Part shown: positions 39,190-50,427 of the stretch, one piece after another
How the letters are laid out: each line of letters opens with the position of its first letter
Numbering within the stretch: the stretch's first letter is position 1
Assembly: GCF_005671395.1 (NCBI RefSeq)
Contig: NZ_CP040428.1
Span: forward strand, 2,108,001 to 2,172,000
Direction: 5' to 3'
DNA: 64,000 nucleotides
Origin: Jejubacter calystegiae
GTDB taxonomy: Bacteria > Pseudomonadota > Gammaproteobacteria > Enterobacterales > Enterobacteriaceae
The notes under the pieces: model-generated
Told to the model about the DNA's origin: nothing
The model's input: only the letters and a program-made list of their open reading frames with translations
Databases searched by the model: none
Program-made: the position numbers and the translations under genes

Positions 39190-39645
39190 TTAGCCAGCCA
39201 TCTGTTTTTCGCGGATTTCGGCCAGCGTCTTACAGTCGATGCACAGATCGGCGGTCGGACGCGCTTCCAGACGACGAATTCCGATTTCAACACCGCAGGA
39301 TTCGCAGTAGCCGAAGTCTTCGTCTTCCACTTTCTTGAGCGTTTTTTCGATCTTTTTGATCAGCTTACGCTCGCGGTCACGGTTACGCAGTTCAAGGCTG
39401 AACTCTTCTTCCTGAGCGGCACGGTCCACCGGATCGGGAAAGTTGGCAGCTTCGTCCTGCATGTGAGTTACGGTACGATCGACTTCATCCCTGAGCTGAT
39501 TGCGCCATGCTTCCAGAATCCGCTTGAAGTGCGCCAGCTGGGCGTCGTTCATATACTCTTCGCCCGGCTTCTCCTGATATGGCTCCACCCCAGCGATGGC
39601 GAGAATACTCAGGGACGATGTCTTACGGTTTTGCCCTTGTTGCAT
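39190..39645 (-). CDS. dksA: RNA polymerase-binding transcription factor DksA
   Basis: A 151-residue protein almost identical to E. coli DksA. A long coiled-coil with the acidic tip (DPVDRA) enters the polymerase secondary channel, and a four-cysteine zinc finger (CESC...CIDC) follows. It acts with ppGpp on rRNA and amino acid promoters. The start is at MQQGQNR (39645). Confidence 0.98.
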   Translation of the reverse strand: MQQGQNRKTSSLSILAIAGVEPYQEKPGEEYMNDAQLAHFKRILEAWRNQLRDEVDRTVTHMQDEAANFPDPVDRAAQEEEFSLELRNRDRERKLIKKIEKTLKKVEDEDFGYCESCGVEIGIRRLEARPTADLCIDCKTLAEIREKQMAG

Positions 39646-39811
39646 GTTGCTTCTCCTTAACACGCACTATCGGTCCCCATATCGGGGGAAAATCAGGCCG
39701 CTATAAATAACAGAAGCGTTTCCGGATGGCAATTGTATTAAATCCGCCTCTTGACAACCTTGTGAAGGAAAGCGTATTTAGCACGCGGCCCGATCGTAAA
39801 ATCAGACAGCC

Positions 39812-40516
39812 CTAAGGAATGAAAGGAACCGGCGCGCTAAGCTGCAGCGCGCTTCGGGTCAGACTGGCTTTCCAGGCCAGTACCTCCACCCCCCGGGCGA
39901 CGGCTTCATCAAGAAGCTGTCCGTATTTCGCATCGTATTGCCGTGCCGGTGAGACGCTGTCGATGGCTGAATGCATTACCGCAAACAGCAATACGGCTCG
40001 TTCACCCCCCTGTACCACGCTTATCAACTCCCGCAGATGTTTCTGCCCGCGTTCGGTGACAGCATCGGGAAACCAGCCGCGGTTCGCATCGGCTAACGTG
40101 ACTGATTTGACTTCAATATAGCAGTTAACCCGGTCATCCGCCTGCAGCATAAAATCGATGCGGCTACGTTCGGCGCCGTATTTTACCTCGCTGTGAAGCT
40201 GGGTATACCCCTCCAGTCCGGAAATCAGATGATGACTCAGCGCTTCCTTTACCACCGCGTTGGCGCGTAGCGTGTTGACGCAGAGGATTGCGCCCTGAGC
40301 GGTTTCGGTCAGTTCCCAGGTATGGGGATACTTGCGGGCCGCATTGCTGGAGGTGGAATACCAGACCGTATCGCCCGGCGTAGCGCAGCCGGTCATGGCG
40401 CCAGTATTGGGGCAGTGCAGCGTCAGTTCTTCTCCCGATGGGGTAATCACATCAGCCAGAAAGCGTTTGTAGCGGCGCACCAGGGTGGCGGGCTGTAGCG
40501 GCGGAGTAAATTCCAT
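39812..40516 (-). CDS. sfsA: SfsA family protein (sugar fermentation stimulation protein A)
   Basis: A 234-residue protein with an OB-like N-terminal part (RYKRFLADV) and a PD-(D/E)xK nuclease-like core (RIDFML ... [12 protein letters not shown]). It was first described as a DNA-binding regulator of maltose genes; the fold suggests nuclease activity. It starts 8 bp after thpR. Confidence 0.93.
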   Translation of the reverse strand: MEFTPPLQPATLVRRYKRFLADVITPSGEELTLHCPNTGAMTGCATPGDTVWYSTSSNAARKYPHTWELTETAQGAILCVNTLRANAVVKEALSHHLISGLEGYTQLHSEVKYGAERSRIDFMLQADDRVNCYIEVKSVTLADANRGWFPDAVTERGQKHLRELISVVQGGERAVLLFAVMHSAIDSVSPARQYDAKYGQLLDEAVARGVEVLAWKASLTRSALQLSAPVPFIP

Positions 40517-40524
40517 GATCTTCC

Positions 40525-41055
40525 TTATTGGGTTAACGGCCAGCGCTCAAGCGCCCGGTAACGGGTGCGGCCCTGCTCGAACAGCGACTCATAGAGGGCG
40601 AAATTTTCCACCTCCCAGCGCCAGCTAAATCCCGGTGCCGGGAGTTTGACCAGCGACTGTGCATGGCGCCAGAGCGTCACATGGGGGTGAAAAGGGCGGG
40701 TTCCCTGGGGGCAGCCGCTGCGTTCGGCCTGAGCGCGCAGCAGAGAGGCGAGCTGCAGCAGACCGCGAGGCGCGCGTCGCGTGCCCAGCCACACCACCCG
40801 GGAGCGCGGCCAGTGACCGGCATCGTCCAGCGTGAGGGCGAAGCCGGGCTGGCGGATGCGCCCGGCCAGGGTGGTCAGCGCCTGCTGTTTTTTGCTTCCC
40901 ACCTCGCCCAGAAAGGCCAGCGTCATATGCAGGTTGGCTGCCGCTACCGGGCGTCCGGTCTCCTGGGGGAACTGTTGCGCGCGCCAGTGCAGGATCTGCT
41001 GCTGAATGGCGGCGGGAATCTCCAGAGCAAAAAACAGGCGACGTGTGGCGGACAT
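40525..41055 (-). CDS. thpR: RNA 2',3'-cyclic phosphodiesterase
   Basis: A 176-residue 2H-phosphoesterase with the two HxTx motifs HMTLAF (about residue 43) and HVTLWRHA (about residue 123). It opens 2',3'-cyclic phosphates on RNA, for example tRNA halves. It is the first gene of the unit with sfsA and divergent from hrpB. Confidence 0.93.
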   Translation of the reverse strand: MSATRRLFFALEIPAAIQQQILHWRAQQFPQETGRPVAAANLHMTLAFLGEVGSKKQQALTTLAGRIRQPGFALTLDDAGHWPRSRVVWLGTRRAPRGLLQLASLLRAQAERSGCPQGTRPFHPHVTLWRHAQSLVKLPAPGFSWRWEVENFALYESLFEQGRTRYRALERWPLTQ

Positions 41056-41129
41056 GGCTCTCTCGGGGTCAAAGGTTTGCCGGGATGCTACAATGCCGCC
41101 ACGCGATTGTTAACCCCGGGAAACGCATT

Positions 41130-43556
41130 GTGTCCACATTACCCGTTGCGGCGGTCCTGCCGGAACTGCTCACCGCGCTGCGGAACAAGCCTCAAACGCT
41201 GTTGATTGCCCCTACCGGCGCCGGTAAATCCACCTGGCTGCCGCTCTTGCTGCTGCGCGAGATGCCCGCCGGGCGCATTCTTCTGCTGGAGCCGCGACGG
41301 CTGGCAGCCCGCAATGTGGCCCAGCGCCTGGCGGAACAGTTAGGCGAACAGCCGGGCGAAACCGTGGGTTACCGCATGCGTGCGGAAACCTGCGTGGGGC
41401 CGAACACCCGGCTGGAGGTGGTGACCGAAGGGATCCTGACCCGCATGATCCAGCGCGATCCGGAACTGAGCGGTATTTCCCTGGTGCTGCTGGACGAATT
41501 CCACGAACGCAGCCTGCAGGCCGATCTGGCGCTGGCGCTACTGCTGGAGATACAGCAGGGGCTGCGTGACGATTTAAAGCTGCTGATTATGTCGGCAACC
41601 CTGGACGACCGGCGCCTGAGCCAGCTATTGCCGGAGGCGCCGGTGGTGGTTTCCGAAGGACGAAGCTGGCCGGTGGAACGCCGTTATCAGGGGCTGCCAG
41701 TCCACCAGCGTTTCGACGAAGCGGTAGCCATCGCCACTGCGCAATTACTGCGTGAAGAGTCGGGATCGCTGTTGCTGTTCCTGCCGGGCGTAGGCGAGAT
41801 CCTGCGCGTGCAGGAGCAACTGCGCGAACGAGTGCCCCGGGATGTGATGCTCTGCCCGCTGTATGGCGCGCTGCCGTTGAGTGAGCAGCGGCGCGCGATT
41901 TTGCCCGCGCCGCCTGGCCAGCGCAAAGTGGTGCTGGCGACCAATATCGCCGAAACCAGTCTGACCATTGAAGGGATCCGTCTGGTGGTGGATAGCGCTC
42001 AGGAGCGCACCGCGAAATTTGATCCGCGCAGCGGGCTGACCCGGCTTATCACCCAGCGCATTAGTCAGGCCTCGATGACTCAGCGCGCCGGTCGTGCCGG
42101 GCGCCTGGAACCGGGGATCTGCCTGCATCTGGTGGCGGCAGATCAGGCAGAGCGCGCTGCCGCTCAGGGGCAACCGGAAATGATGCAGAGCGATCTTTCC
42201 GGTTTATTGCTGGAGCTCTGCCTGTGGGGCTGTACCGATGTGGCGCAGATGAGCTGGCTGGACAAGCCGCCGGAACCCAATCTGGCGGCGGCGCGGCGTC
42301 TGTTGCAGCAACTGGGGGCTCTGGATGAACAGGAGCGCCTGACGGTACAGGGGCGACGTATGGCGCAACTGGGGCTGGATCCCCGGCTGGCGGCAATGCT
42401 TGTGGCAGCGGCCACGCCGGATGAACGCAGCACCGCAGCACAACTTGCGGCGATCCTCGAAGAACCGCCCCGCGGCGACGGCGCTTTGAACGATGCCCTG
42501 ACGAAACCCCAGGGCAACTGGCGGGCGCGGGCTCGGCAGTTGCTTAAACGTATTCAGGGCGAAGCGGGGAGCTGCGATCCTGAACTGGCTCCGGGTCTGC
42601 TGGCCCGTGGTTTTGCCGATCGTATCGCGCTGCGGCGCGGCCAACAGGGGCGCTACCTGCTGGCTAACGGCATGGGGGCGACACTGGAGCCGGATTCTCC
42701 GCTGACTCGCCACGAATGGCTGCTGGCGCCGCTACTGCTTCAGGGGGCCAGCTCGCCGGATGCCCGCATTCTGCAAGCGCTGCCGGTGGATCCAGAACGG
42801 CTGGCGGCGGAGGTACCTGGGCTGCTGAGTCAGAGCGACAGCGTGGAGTGGGACGAAGGTCCTGGTACCCTGAAGGCCTGGCGCCGCTGGCGCATTGGCG
42901 ACCTGACCGTCAGGCGTCAGCCGCTGAATCGCCCCGATGAAAATCAGCTTCACCAGGCGATACTGAACGGCATTCGCGATAAGGGACTGTCCCTGCTTAA
43001 CTGGAGCGAAGCGGCGCAGCAGCTGCGGTTGCGTATAAGCTGCGCCGCCCGCTGGCTACCGGAGCATCCGTGGCCGAAGGTTGATGACGAAACGCTACTG
43101 GCGACGCTGGAGCAGTGGCTGCTGCCGCAGATGGGCGGGGTAAAATCGCTCCAGGCCCTGAAAAATCTGGATCTCTGCCAGGGACTTTACAGCCTGCTTG
43201 ACTGGTCACTGCGTCAGCGGCTGGATAGTGCGCTGCCAACTCATTACACTGTGCCGACCGGGAGTCGTATCGCCATCCGTTATGATGCGGATAATCCTCC
43301 TGCGCTGGCGGTACGAATGCAGGAGATGTTCGGCGAAGCGACGACACCTTCGATTGCCGAAGGACGGGTTGCGATGGTACTGGAGCTGTTGTCTCCGGCC
43401 CATCGTCCGCTACAGATCACCCGCGATCTGGCTGCCTTCTGGGGCGGTGCGTATCGCGAGGTGCAAAAAGAGATGAAGGGTCGCTATCCCAAACACGTCT
43501 GGCCGGACTCCCCGGCGACGGCGCAGCCCACCCGACGCACTAAACGTCACCAGTGA
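41130..43556 (+). CDS. hrpB: ATP-dependent RNA helicase HrpB
   Basis: An 808-residue DExH helicase. Walker A APTGAGKST, motif II DEFHER, motif III SAT and motif VI QRAGRAGR mark the two RecA domains; HA2 and C-terminal HrpB domains follow. The cellular role is not well defined. The GTG start at 41130 agrees with the E. coli N-terminus (SxLPVAAVLPELL); a longer in-frame extension overlaps thpR and is not conserved. Confidence 0.95.
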   Translation: MSTLPVAAVLPELLTALRNKPQTLLIAPTGAGKSTWLPLLLLREMPAGRILLLEPRRLAARNVAQRLAEQLGEQPGETVGYRMRAETCVGPNTRLEVVTEGILTRMIQRDPELSGISLVLLDEFHERSLQADLALALLLEIQQGLRDDLKLLIMSATLDDRRLSQLLPEAPVVVSEGRSWPVERRYQGLPVHQRFDEAVAIATAQLLREESGSLLLFLPGVGEILRVQEQLRERVPRDVMLCPLYGALPLSEQRRAILPAPPGQRKVVLATNIAETSLTIEGIRLVVDSAQERTAKFDPRSGLTRLITQRISQASMTQRAGRAGRLEPGICLHLVAADQAERAAAQGQPEMMQSDLSGLLLELCLWGCTDVAQMSWLDKPPEPNLAAARRLLQQLGALDEQERLTVQGRRMAQLGLDPRLAAMLVAAATPDERSTAAQLAAILEEPPRGDGALNDALTKPQGNWRARARQLLKRIQGEAGSCDPELAPGLLARGFADRIALRRGQQGRYLLANGMGATLEPDSPLTRHEWLLAPLLLQGASSPDARILQALPVDPERLAAEVPGLLSQSDSVEWDEGPGTLKAWRRWRIGDLTVRRQPLNRPDENQLHQAILNGIRDKGLSLLNWSEAAQQLRLRISCAARWLPEHPWPKVDDETLLATLEQWLLPQMGGVKSLQALKNLDLCQGLYSLLDWSLRQRLDSALPTHYTVPTGSRIAIRYDADNPPALAVRMQEMFGEATTPSIAEGRVAMVLELLSPAHRPLQITRDLAAFWGGAYREVQKEMKGRYPKHVWPDSPATAQPTRRTKRHQ

Positions 43557-43656
43557 CGGCGCGGGATTGACCAGATTTTGAGAGCTTTCTTCTTTCGCCA
43601 ACGGCGGAAGACAGGAGAATCGGGCCCTTGCGCCTGCACTTTTGTGGAGAAAGAGA

Positions 43657-46170
43657 ATGGCGGGGAATGACCGCGAACCTATCGGACGCAAAGGTAAACC
43701 TAAGCGTCCGCCTAAAGAGAAGGTGAGCCGTCGTCGCCTGCGCGATGAGCGGTATGACGATGATGATAATGACGACGATTTTGATGAGGCGCCCATGTCG
43801 CGCAAGGTAAAGAAGGGGCGTCCGCCACGCCGTAAACGCAGTTGGATCTGGTTTTTCGTTAAGCTGATGATCGTACTGCTGGTGCTGTTTGTCGCCTATG
43901 GCGTCTGGCTGGACCAGAAGATCCGCAGTCGTATTGACGGTAAAGTCTGGCAACTGCCAGCGGCGGTCTATGGGCGCATGGTGAACCTTGAGCCCGATAT
44001 GGCCTTCAGCGAAAAAGAGATGGTGAAGCTACTGGAAGGGACGCAGTACCGTCAGGTGACGCGTATTACCCGCCCTGGCGAGTTCACCGTGAAGGGCAAC
44101 AGCATCGAGATGCTGCGTCGCCCGTTCGATTTTCCTGACAGCAAAGAAGGGCAGATTCGCGCGCGCCTCACCTTTGATGGCGATCGTCTGGAATCCATCA
44201 AGAATATGGAAACCGGTCGCGATTTTGGCTTCTTCCGCCTGGATCCGCGGCTGATTACCATGCTCTCTTCGCCCAACGGCGAGCAGCGCCTGTTCGTGCC
44301 GCGCAGCGGCTTCCCGGAGCTGCTGGTCGATACCCTGGTGGCCACCGAAGACCGCCACTTCTACGAGCATGACGGCATCAGCCTCTACTCCATTGGCCGC
44401 GCTTTTCTCGCCAATATAACCGCGGGTAAAGCGGTGCAGGGGGGAAGTACTCTGACCCAGCAGTTGGTGAAGAACCTGTTCCTGACCAACCAGCGCACCC
44501 TGTGGCGTAAGGCTAACGAAGCCTATATGGCGCTGATCATGGATGCCCGTTACAGCAAGGATCGCATCCTGGAGCTGTACCTGAACGAGGTGTATCTCGG
44601 CCAGAGCGGTAACGACCAGATCCGCGGTTTCCCGCTGGCCAGCCTTTATTACTTCGGCCGTCCGGTAGAGGAGCTGAGCCTCGATCAGCAGGCGCTGCTG
44701 GTGGGGATGGTGAAAGGGGCTTCGCTGTATAACCCGTGGCGTAATCCGAAGCTGGCGCTGGAGCGCCGTAACCTGGTGCTGCGACTGCTGCAACAGCAGA
44801 AGATTATCGACCAGGAGCTGTATGATATGCTCAGCGCCCGTCCGCTGGGCGTTCAGCCGCGCGGCGGCGTGATTTCGCCGCAGCCTGCCTTTATGCAGAT
44901 GGTACGTCAGCAGCTGCACGACAAGCTGGGGGACAAGGTTAAGGATCTCTCCGGCGTGAAGATCTTCACCACCTTTGACTCGGTGTCTCAGGATGCCGCA
45001 GAAAAAGCGGTGACCGACGGTATTCCGGCGCTCAAGAAGCAGCGTAAGTTGGACGATCTGGAAACCGCGATGGTGGTGGTCGACCGCTTTAGCGGTGAAG
45101 TCCGCGCTATGGTTGGTGGTTCCGATCCTAACTTTGCCGGTTATAACCGCGCCATGCAGGCGCGTCGTTCTATCGGCTCGCTGGCAAAACCGGCTACCTA
45201 TCTGACGGCCCTGAGTCAGCCGAACAAGTACCGGCTCAACACCTGGATTGCCGATGCGCCGATCTCGCTACCGCAGCCGGGTGGCAAGACCTGGTCGCCG
45301 CAAAACGACAACCGTCGCTTTAGCGGCCAGGTGATGTTGGTGGATGCGCTGACCCGTTCGATGAACGTGCCGACGGTGAATCTGGGCCTGTCGCTGGGTC
45401 TGCCCGCGGTCACTGAAACCTGGACCAAACTGGGGGTGCCGAAAGATCAGTTGCATCCGGTTCCGGCTATGCTGCTGGGCGCCCTGAACCTGACGCCGGT
45501 AGAAGTGGCCCAGGCGTTCCAGACTATCGCCAGCGGCGGTAACCGGGCGGAACTGTCGGTACTGCGTTCGGTGATTGCCGAAGACGGTACCGCGCTGTAT
45601 CAGAGCTATCCGCAGGCAGAGCGCGCCGTACCGGCTCAGGGGGCCTATCTGACGCTCTACACCATGCAGCAGGTGATGAAACGCGGCACCGGCCATGCGC
45701 TGGGGGCGAAGTTTCCGGGTCTGAACCTGGCGGGTAAAACCGGTACCACCAACAATCAGGTCGATACCTGGTTTGCCGGTATCGACGGTAAAGAGGTAGT
45801 GATCACCTGGGTGGGACGCGACAACAACCAGCCGACCCATCTGTACGGCTCCAGCGGTGCAATGTCGCTCTACCAGCGCTATCTGAGCGATCAGTCGCCG
45901 ATTCCGCTGACCCTGACGCCGCCGGAAGATATCGTCGATATGGGCGTGGATGATATGGGCAACTTCCAGTGCTCGGGCGGTTACCGAACGCTTCCGGTCT
46001 GGACCACCAATCCGGATGGCCTCTGCCAGCAGAGCCAGCAGGAGATGGATTCCCGCAACCCGTTCAATAACGCTGAGACTGCGCCGCAGCAGCAACAGGA
46101 GCAGCAGCAGGAAGAGAAGAAGAGCGACGGCGTTGCCGGCTGGATTAAAGATATGTTCGGCGGCGACTAA
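43657..46170 (+). CDS. mrcB: Penicillin-binding protein 1B
   Basis: An 837-residue bifunctional peptidoglycan synthase. A basic and acidic cytoplasmic tail is followed by a membrane anchor (about residues 62-85), the UB2H domain, the glycosyltransferase domain with the catalytic Glu in [12 protein letters not shown], and the transpeptidase with SxxK in GSLAKP, SMN and KTGTTNN. The C-terminus is glutamine-rich ([10 protein letters not shown]), as in E. coli. The ATG at 43657 gives the family N-terminus [15 protein letters not shown]. Confidence 0.97.
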   Translation: MAGNDREPIGRKGKPKRPPKEKVSRRRLRDERYDDDDNDDDFDEAPMSRKVKKGRPPRRKRSWIWFFVKLMIVLLVLFVAYGVWLDQKIRSRIDGKVWQLPAAVYGRMVNLEPDMAFSEKEMVKLLEGTQYRQVTRITRPGEFTVKGNSIEMLRRPFDFPDSKEGQIRARLTFDGDRLESIKNMETGRDFGFFRLDPRLITMLSSPNGEQRLFVPRSGFPELLVDTLVATEDRHFYEHDGISLYSIGRAFLANITAGKAVQGGSTLTQQLVKNLFLTNQRTLWRKANEAYMALIMDARYSKDRILELYLNEVYLGQSGNDQIRGFPLASLYYFGRPVEELSLDQQALLVGMVKGASLYNPWRNPKLALERRNLVLRLLQQQKIIDQELYDMLSARPLGVQPRGGVISPQPAFMQMVRQQLHDKLGDKVKDLSGVKIFTTFDSVSQDAAEKAVTDGIPALKKQRKLDDLETAMVVVDRFSGEVRAMVGGSDPNFAGYNRAMQARRSIGSLAKPATYLTALSQPNKYRLNTWIADAPISLPQPGGKTWSPQNDNRRFSGQVMLVDALTRSMNVPTVNLGLSLGLPAVTETWTKLGVPKDQLHPVPAMLLGALNLTPVEVAQAFQTIASGGNRAELSVLRSVIAEDGTALYQSYPQAERAVPAQGAYLTLYTMQQVMKRGTGHALGAKFPGLNLAGKTGTTNNQVDTWFAGIDGKEVVITWVGRDNNQPTHLYGSSGAMSLYQRYLSDQSPIPLTLTPPEDIVDMGVDDMGNFQCSGGYRTLPVWTTNPDGLCQQSQQEMDSRNPFNNAETAPQQQQEQQQEEKKSDGVAGWIKDMFGGD

Positions 46171-46193
46171 CCGAACAATACTGGCAAAAAGCG

Positions 46194-46224
46194 AAATCCC
46201 CCGACCAGTCGGGGGATTTTTTTT
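46194..46224 (+). terminator. Terminator of mrcB
   Basis: Stem AAATCCCCCGAC / GTCGGGGGATTT followed by a run of T, 24 bp after the stop codon. Confidence 0.93.
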
Positions 46225-46388
46225 GCTAACACCAGGCGCATTTCGATAACGTCATACTGAACATCAGTGCAACATTTCACAATGTACAAAATGACCGCGT
46301 GCTTTGCCTGGTTATTTCCCGACCTGACAAGGGCCCCAGGACGGAGCGGCGCTTGATATACGCGCAATCTTTCGCATATTATCCGCAG

Positions 46389-46408
46389 TCATAATAATAA
46401 TTCTCGTT
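46389..46408 (+). promoter_or_regulatory. Fur box upstream of fhuA
   Basis: CATAATAATAATTCTCGTTT matches the left half of the Fur consensus (two ATAAT blocks) and resembles the known E. coli fhuA operator (ATAATAATCATTCTCGTTT). It lies about 40 bp before the fhuA start and predicts iron repression of fhuACDB. Confidence 0.75.
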
Positions 46409-46446
46409 TTCGTTCAACCTGGCACCTCTCACTAAGAGAATTTACC

Positions 46447-48684
46447 ATGACGCGTTGTTTCACCGTTCGGGCAGCTCAGCTTCCCGTTTGTCGACTGGCC
46501 ATACTGATAGCCGCGGCGCTGGGCGGCGTGACTGCCCCGGCATTCGCCGCCGATGAGGCTAAACCCGAAGATACCATCACTGTTTCCGCCGACGCGGCGA
46601 ACGTCGCTCAGGAGAGCGCCTGGGGCCCGGCGCCGACCATCGCGGCTAAACAGAGCGCCACCGGTACCAAAACCGATACCCCAATAGAGAAGGTGCCGCA
46701 GTCGATCTCCGTGGTGACCCGCGAAGAGATGGATATGCGCCAGCCCCAGACCGTGAAAGAGGCGTTAAGCTATACGCCGGGCGTATTTGCGACCCGCGGC
46801 AGCTCCAGTACCTATGACGTGGTGTCGATTCGCGGCTTTACCTCGCCTTCTACGGTGAACACCAACCAGTATCTGGATGGCCTGCGCCTGCAGGGAAACA
46901 ATTACTCCGAAGTCTCGATGGATCCCTATTTCCTGGAGCGCGCGGAGCTGATTCGCGGCCCGGTATCGGTACTGTACGGTAACAGCAACCCCGGCGGGGT
47001 GATATCGATGGTCAGTAAGCGTCCGACCACTGAACCGCTGCGCGAAGTTCAGTTTAAGGCCGGTTCACGTAACCTGTGGCAGACCGGCTTTGACTTTAGC
47101 GATGCCCTGGACGATGACGGCGTCTTTTCATACCGCTTAACCGGTCTGGCTTTCAGCCAGGATGCCCAGCAGGATCGCGTTAAATCTAACCGTTACGCCA
47201 TTGCGCCCTCTTTTAGCTGGCGCCCGGACGATAAAACCGACTTCACCTTCCTGAGCAACTTCCAGAGCGATCCGCACGCCGGTTACTACGGCTGGCTGCC
47301 GCGCACCGGCACCGTGGTGCCCTATGTGGATGCCGATGGTCATTCGCACAAGCTGCCGACCGACTACAACGAAGGCGATCCGGATAACAAAATGCAGCGC
47401 CGCCAGCAGATGGTGGGCTACAGCTTTGCGCACGCCTTTAACGACACCTTTACCGTACGCCAGAACCTGCGCTATTCGCGGGTACATACCCTGTATCGTT
47501 CAGTCTATGGCTTTGGTATGACGGGGCAGGGCAATATGCTGAAGCGTAGCTATGTGCGTTCAGATGAAGACCTGACCAATTTCGGCGTCGATACCCAACT
47601 GGAAAGTAAATTCCATACCGGCCCGGTGGCCCACACGCTGCTGACCGGGGTGGATTATCTGCGCAGCCGTAACGATGTAGACGCCCAGTACGGCGATGCC
47701 GATCCGCTCGATCTCGGTAGCCGCGGCGTAACGCCGTCCAATATTTATCCGTATGCGGATAAATATCAGGTGGTTAACCGCCTGGAACAGACCGGTCTGT
47801 ATGTGCAGGACCAGGCTGAATGGGATAAATGGGTGCTGACCCTGGGTGGGCGCTATGATTTTGCTAAATCCAGCGTACATACCCGTAAAACCAGCTATGC
47901 CAGCGCTTCCAATGATATTAACCGCGATGAAGCCTTCACCTGGCGTGGCGGTCTGAACTACCTGTTTGATAACGGCGTTTCCCCGTACTTCAGCTACAGC
48001 GAATCGTTTGAACCGAATTCCGGGCGTTCATATGACGGTAAAGCATTCGATCCGTCACGCGGCAAGCAGTATGAAGCCGGGGTGAAATATATTCCTAAAG
48101 ATAAGCCAGTTAGTGTGACTGCCTCGGTGTTCCAGATCACCAAGGACAAAAACCTGACGGTGGATCCGCGCAATGAACTCTATAGCACCATGGGCGGCGA
48201 GATTCGCTCACGTGGCTTCGAGCTGGAAGCGAAAGCGGCGCTGACGGCCAATATCAATATGACGGCGGCCTACAGCTATACCGACGCCGAATATACGGAA
48301 GACACTCTGTATAACCATCAGCGCCCGGTCGAAGTGCCGCGCAATATGGCATCGCTGTGGATGGATTACACCTTCTATGAAACGGCGTTGAGTGGTCTGA
48401 CGCTGGGGGCGGGGGTTCGCTATGTGGGCTCCAGCTCCAGCTTCTACTCCAACACCTATTACGACGAGAGCAAAAGGAACAAGTCCTTTAACGTGCCGAG
48501 CTATACCGTTGCCGATGCCACCGTGAAATACGATCTGGCCCGCGTTGGTATGCCGGGGTCGTCCGTGGGCGTTAACGTCAGCAACCTGTTTAATCGTGGT
48601 TATGTCTCCAGCTGCTACCGCGACTACGCCTGCTATTGGGGCGCAGAGCGTCAGGTGACCGCTACCGCGACTTTCCGCTTCTGA
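46447..48684 (+). CDS. fhuA: Ferrichrome outer-membrane receptor FhuA
   Basis: A 745-residue TonB-dependent receptor. The signal peptide is about residues 1-34 (ending APAFA), the TonB box DTITVSA about 42-48, the plug domain runs to about 190 (EKVPQSISVVTRE, RGFTSPSTVN), and a 22-strand barrel ends in ATFRF. It takes up ferrichrome-type hydroxamates and in E. coli is the receptor for phages T1, T5 and phi80 and colicin M. Loop regions differ from E. coli. It heads the fhuACDB operon behind a Fur box. Confidence 0.96.
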   Translation: MTRCFTVRAAQLPVCRLAILIAAALGGVTAPAFAADEAKPEDTITVSADAANVAQESAWGPAPTIAAKQSATGTKTDTPIEKVPQSISVVTREEMDMRQPQTVKEALSYTPGVFATRGSSSTYDVVSIRGFTSPSTVNTNQYLDGLRLQGNNYSEVSMDPYFLERAELIRGPVSVLYGNSNPGGVISMVSKRPTTEPLREVQFKAGSRNLWQTGFDFSDALDDDGVFSYRLTGLAFSQDAQQDRVKSNRYAIAPSFSWRPDDKTDFTFLSNFQSDPHAGYYGWLPRTGTVVPYVDADGHSHKLPTDYNEGDPDNKMQRRQQMVGYSFAHAFNDTFTVRQNLRYSRVHTLYRSVYGFGMTGQGNMLKRSYVRSDEDLTNFGVDTQLESKFHTGPVAHTLLTGVDYLRSRNDVDAQYGDADPLDLGSRGVTPSNIYPYADKYQVVNRLEQTGLYVQDQAEWDKWVLTLGGRYDFAKSSVHTRKTSYASASNDINRDEAFTWRGGLNYLFDNGVSPYFSYSESFEPNSGRSYDGKAFDPSRGKQYEAGVKYIPKDKPVSVTASVFQITKDKNLTVDPRNELYSTMGGEIRSRGFELEAKAALTANINMTAAYSYTDAEYTEDTLYNHQRPVEVPRNMASLWMDYTFYETALSGLTLGAGVRYVGSSSSFYSNTYYDESKRNKSFNVPSYTVADATVKYDLARVGMPGSSVGVNVSNLFNRGYVSSCYRDYACYWGAERQVTATATFRF

Positions 48685-48733
48685 TATTTACCCGGGCGCG
48701 GTGATGCCGTGCCCACCAACCAATTGGCGAGTT

Positions 48734-49531
48734 ATGCAGGATAAACCGAGTGGCCACGGGGCTACGTTCAGCCTCTCCGATGTCTCTTTTCGCGTGCCGG
48801 GGCGCACGCTGCTTCACCCTCTCTCACTCACTTTCCCTGCCGGGAAAGTGACTGGCCTTATCGGCCACAACGGCTCAGGGAAATCGACGCTGCTCAAAAT
48901 GCTGGGACGCCATCAGAAGGCTTCCGACGGTGAGATCATGCTCGACGGACAGCCGCTGGAGAGCTGGGGCAGCAAGGCATTTGCCCGCATGGTGGCCTAT
49001 CTGCCCCAGCAGTTGCCCCTTGCTGAAGGGATGACGGTGCGCGAACTGGTGGCTATCGGCCGTTATCCGTGGCACGGCGCGCTGGGGCGATTTGGCGTGG
49101 CTGACCGTGAAAAAGTGGATGAGGCCATTGCGCTGGTAGGGCTGAAGTCACTGGCCCATCGCCTGGTGGACAGCCTTTCCGGCGGCGAGCGGCAGCGCGC
49201 CTGGATCGCCATGCTGGTGGCCCAGGATAGCCAGTGCCTGCTGCTGGATGAACCCACCTCGGCGCTGGATATCGCCCATCAGGTAGAGGTACTGGCCCTG
49301 ATTCACCGTTTGAGCCAGAAGCAGGGACTGACGGTGATCGCCGTACTGCATGATATCAATATGGCCGCCCGCTACTGCGACCATCTGGTGGCGCTGCGCG
49401 GCGGTGAGATGATCGCCGAAGGTTCGCCGGAAATGTTGATGAATGGCGAAACGCTGGAGCGGATCTACGGTATTCCGATGGGCATTCTTTCGCATCCGGC
49501 GGGCGCCTCGCCGGTAAGTTTTGTCTGGTGA
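48734..49531 (+). CDS. fhuC: Ferric hydroxamate ABC transporter ATPase FhuC
   Basis: A 265-residue ATPase with Walker A GHNGSGKST, signature LSGGERQR and Walker B LLLDEPTSALD. It powers FhuB. The ATG at 48734 gives the same length as E. coli. The stop overlaps the fhuD start by one base (TGATG). Confidence 0.96.
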   Translation: MQDKPSGHGATFSLSDVSFRVPGRTLLHPLSLTFPAGKVTGLIGHNGSGKSTLLKMLGRHQKASDGEIMLDGQPLESWGSKAFARMVAYLPQQLPLAEGMTVRELVAIGRYPWHGALGRFGVADREKVDEAIALVGLKSLAHRLVDSLSGGERQRAWIAMLVAQDSQCLLLDEPTSALDIAHQVEVLALIHRLSQKQGLTVIAVLHDINMAARYCDHLVALRGGEMIAEGSPEMLMNGETLERIYGIPMGILSHPAGASPVSFVW

Positions 49532-50427
49532 TGGATAATCTGTTTGCAACGGACATCAGCCGCCGTCGGCTGGTGACGGCGCTTGCGCTGGCGCCGCTGC
49601 TGTGGCACACCCGCGGCGTTCGGGCTGCAACGGCCGATCCCCGACGGGTGGTGGCGCTGGAGTGGCTGCCGGTGGAGCTGCTGGTCGCACTGGGCGTCAC
49701 CCCGATGGCGGTGGCGGATATCACCAACTATCGCCTGTGGGTTGGCGAGCCGCCGCTGCCGGAAGGCGTTATCGAGGTGGGATTGCGCACTGAACCCAAT
49801 CTGGAGCTGCTGACCCAATTGCAGCCCTCGCTGATTGTCTACTCTGCGGGCTACGGGCCGGGAGAGGATAAAATTAAGCGTATTGCGCCGGGGCTGGGGG
49901 TCAACTTCAGCGACGGGCGCCAGCCGCTGACCAGCTCCCGCCAGTCATTGATCGAACTGGGTGAAACCCTGGGGCTGGCGTCTCAGGCCCGGGCTCATCT
50001 GAATGAATTCGATGCCTTTATTGAACAGATGAAGCCGCGCTTCGCCGCTCGCGGCGATCGTCCGCTGCTGCTGATGTCGCTGCTCGATGAACGTCATGCG
50101 CTGGTGATTGGGCCTAACAGCCTGTTCCAACAGGTGATGGATATGCTGGGGCTGAAGAATGGCTGGCAGGGTGAAGTGAACTTCTGGGGCAGCGCGGTGA
50201 TTGGCCTTGAGCGCCTGGCCACCATCGAAGCCAGCGACGTGCTGTGCTTTGCCCATGGCGATGATGCCGTGATGGAGCGGATTGCCGCCACGCCGCTGTG
50301 GCAGGCGATGCCGTTCGTGCGCGCCGGGCGCTTTCAGCGCCTGCCGCCGGTCTGGTTCTATGGTGCGACCCTGTCGGCCATGCACTTCTGTCGCCTGCTG
50401 GATAAGGCGCTGGGAGGCCGTCCATGA
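49531..50427 (+). CDS. fhuD: Ferric hydroxamate periplasmic binding protein FhuD
   Basis: A 298-residue class III binding protein. The signal peptide carries a twin-arginine-like motif (SRRRLVTALALAPLLW) and is cleaved near residue 33. The hydroxamate-binding residues lie in VALEWLPVELL and NYRLWVGEPPLP. It delivers ferrichrome to FhuB. It overlaps fhuC by 1 bp and fhuB by 4 bp. Confidence 0.95.
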   Translation: MDNLFATDISRRRLVTALALAPLLWHTRGVRAATADPRRVVALEWLPVELLVALGVTPMAVADITNYRLWVGEPPLPEGVIEVGLRTEPNLELLTQLQPSLIVYSAGYGPGEDKIKRIAPGLGVNFSDGRQPLTSSRQSLIELGETLGLASQARAHLNEFDAFIEQMKPRFAARGDRPLLLMSLLDERHALVIGPNSLFQQVMDMLGLKNGWQGEVNFWGSAVIGLERLATIEASDVLCFAHGDDAVMERIAATPLWQAMPFVRAGRFQRLPPVWFYGATLSAMHFCRLLDKALGGRP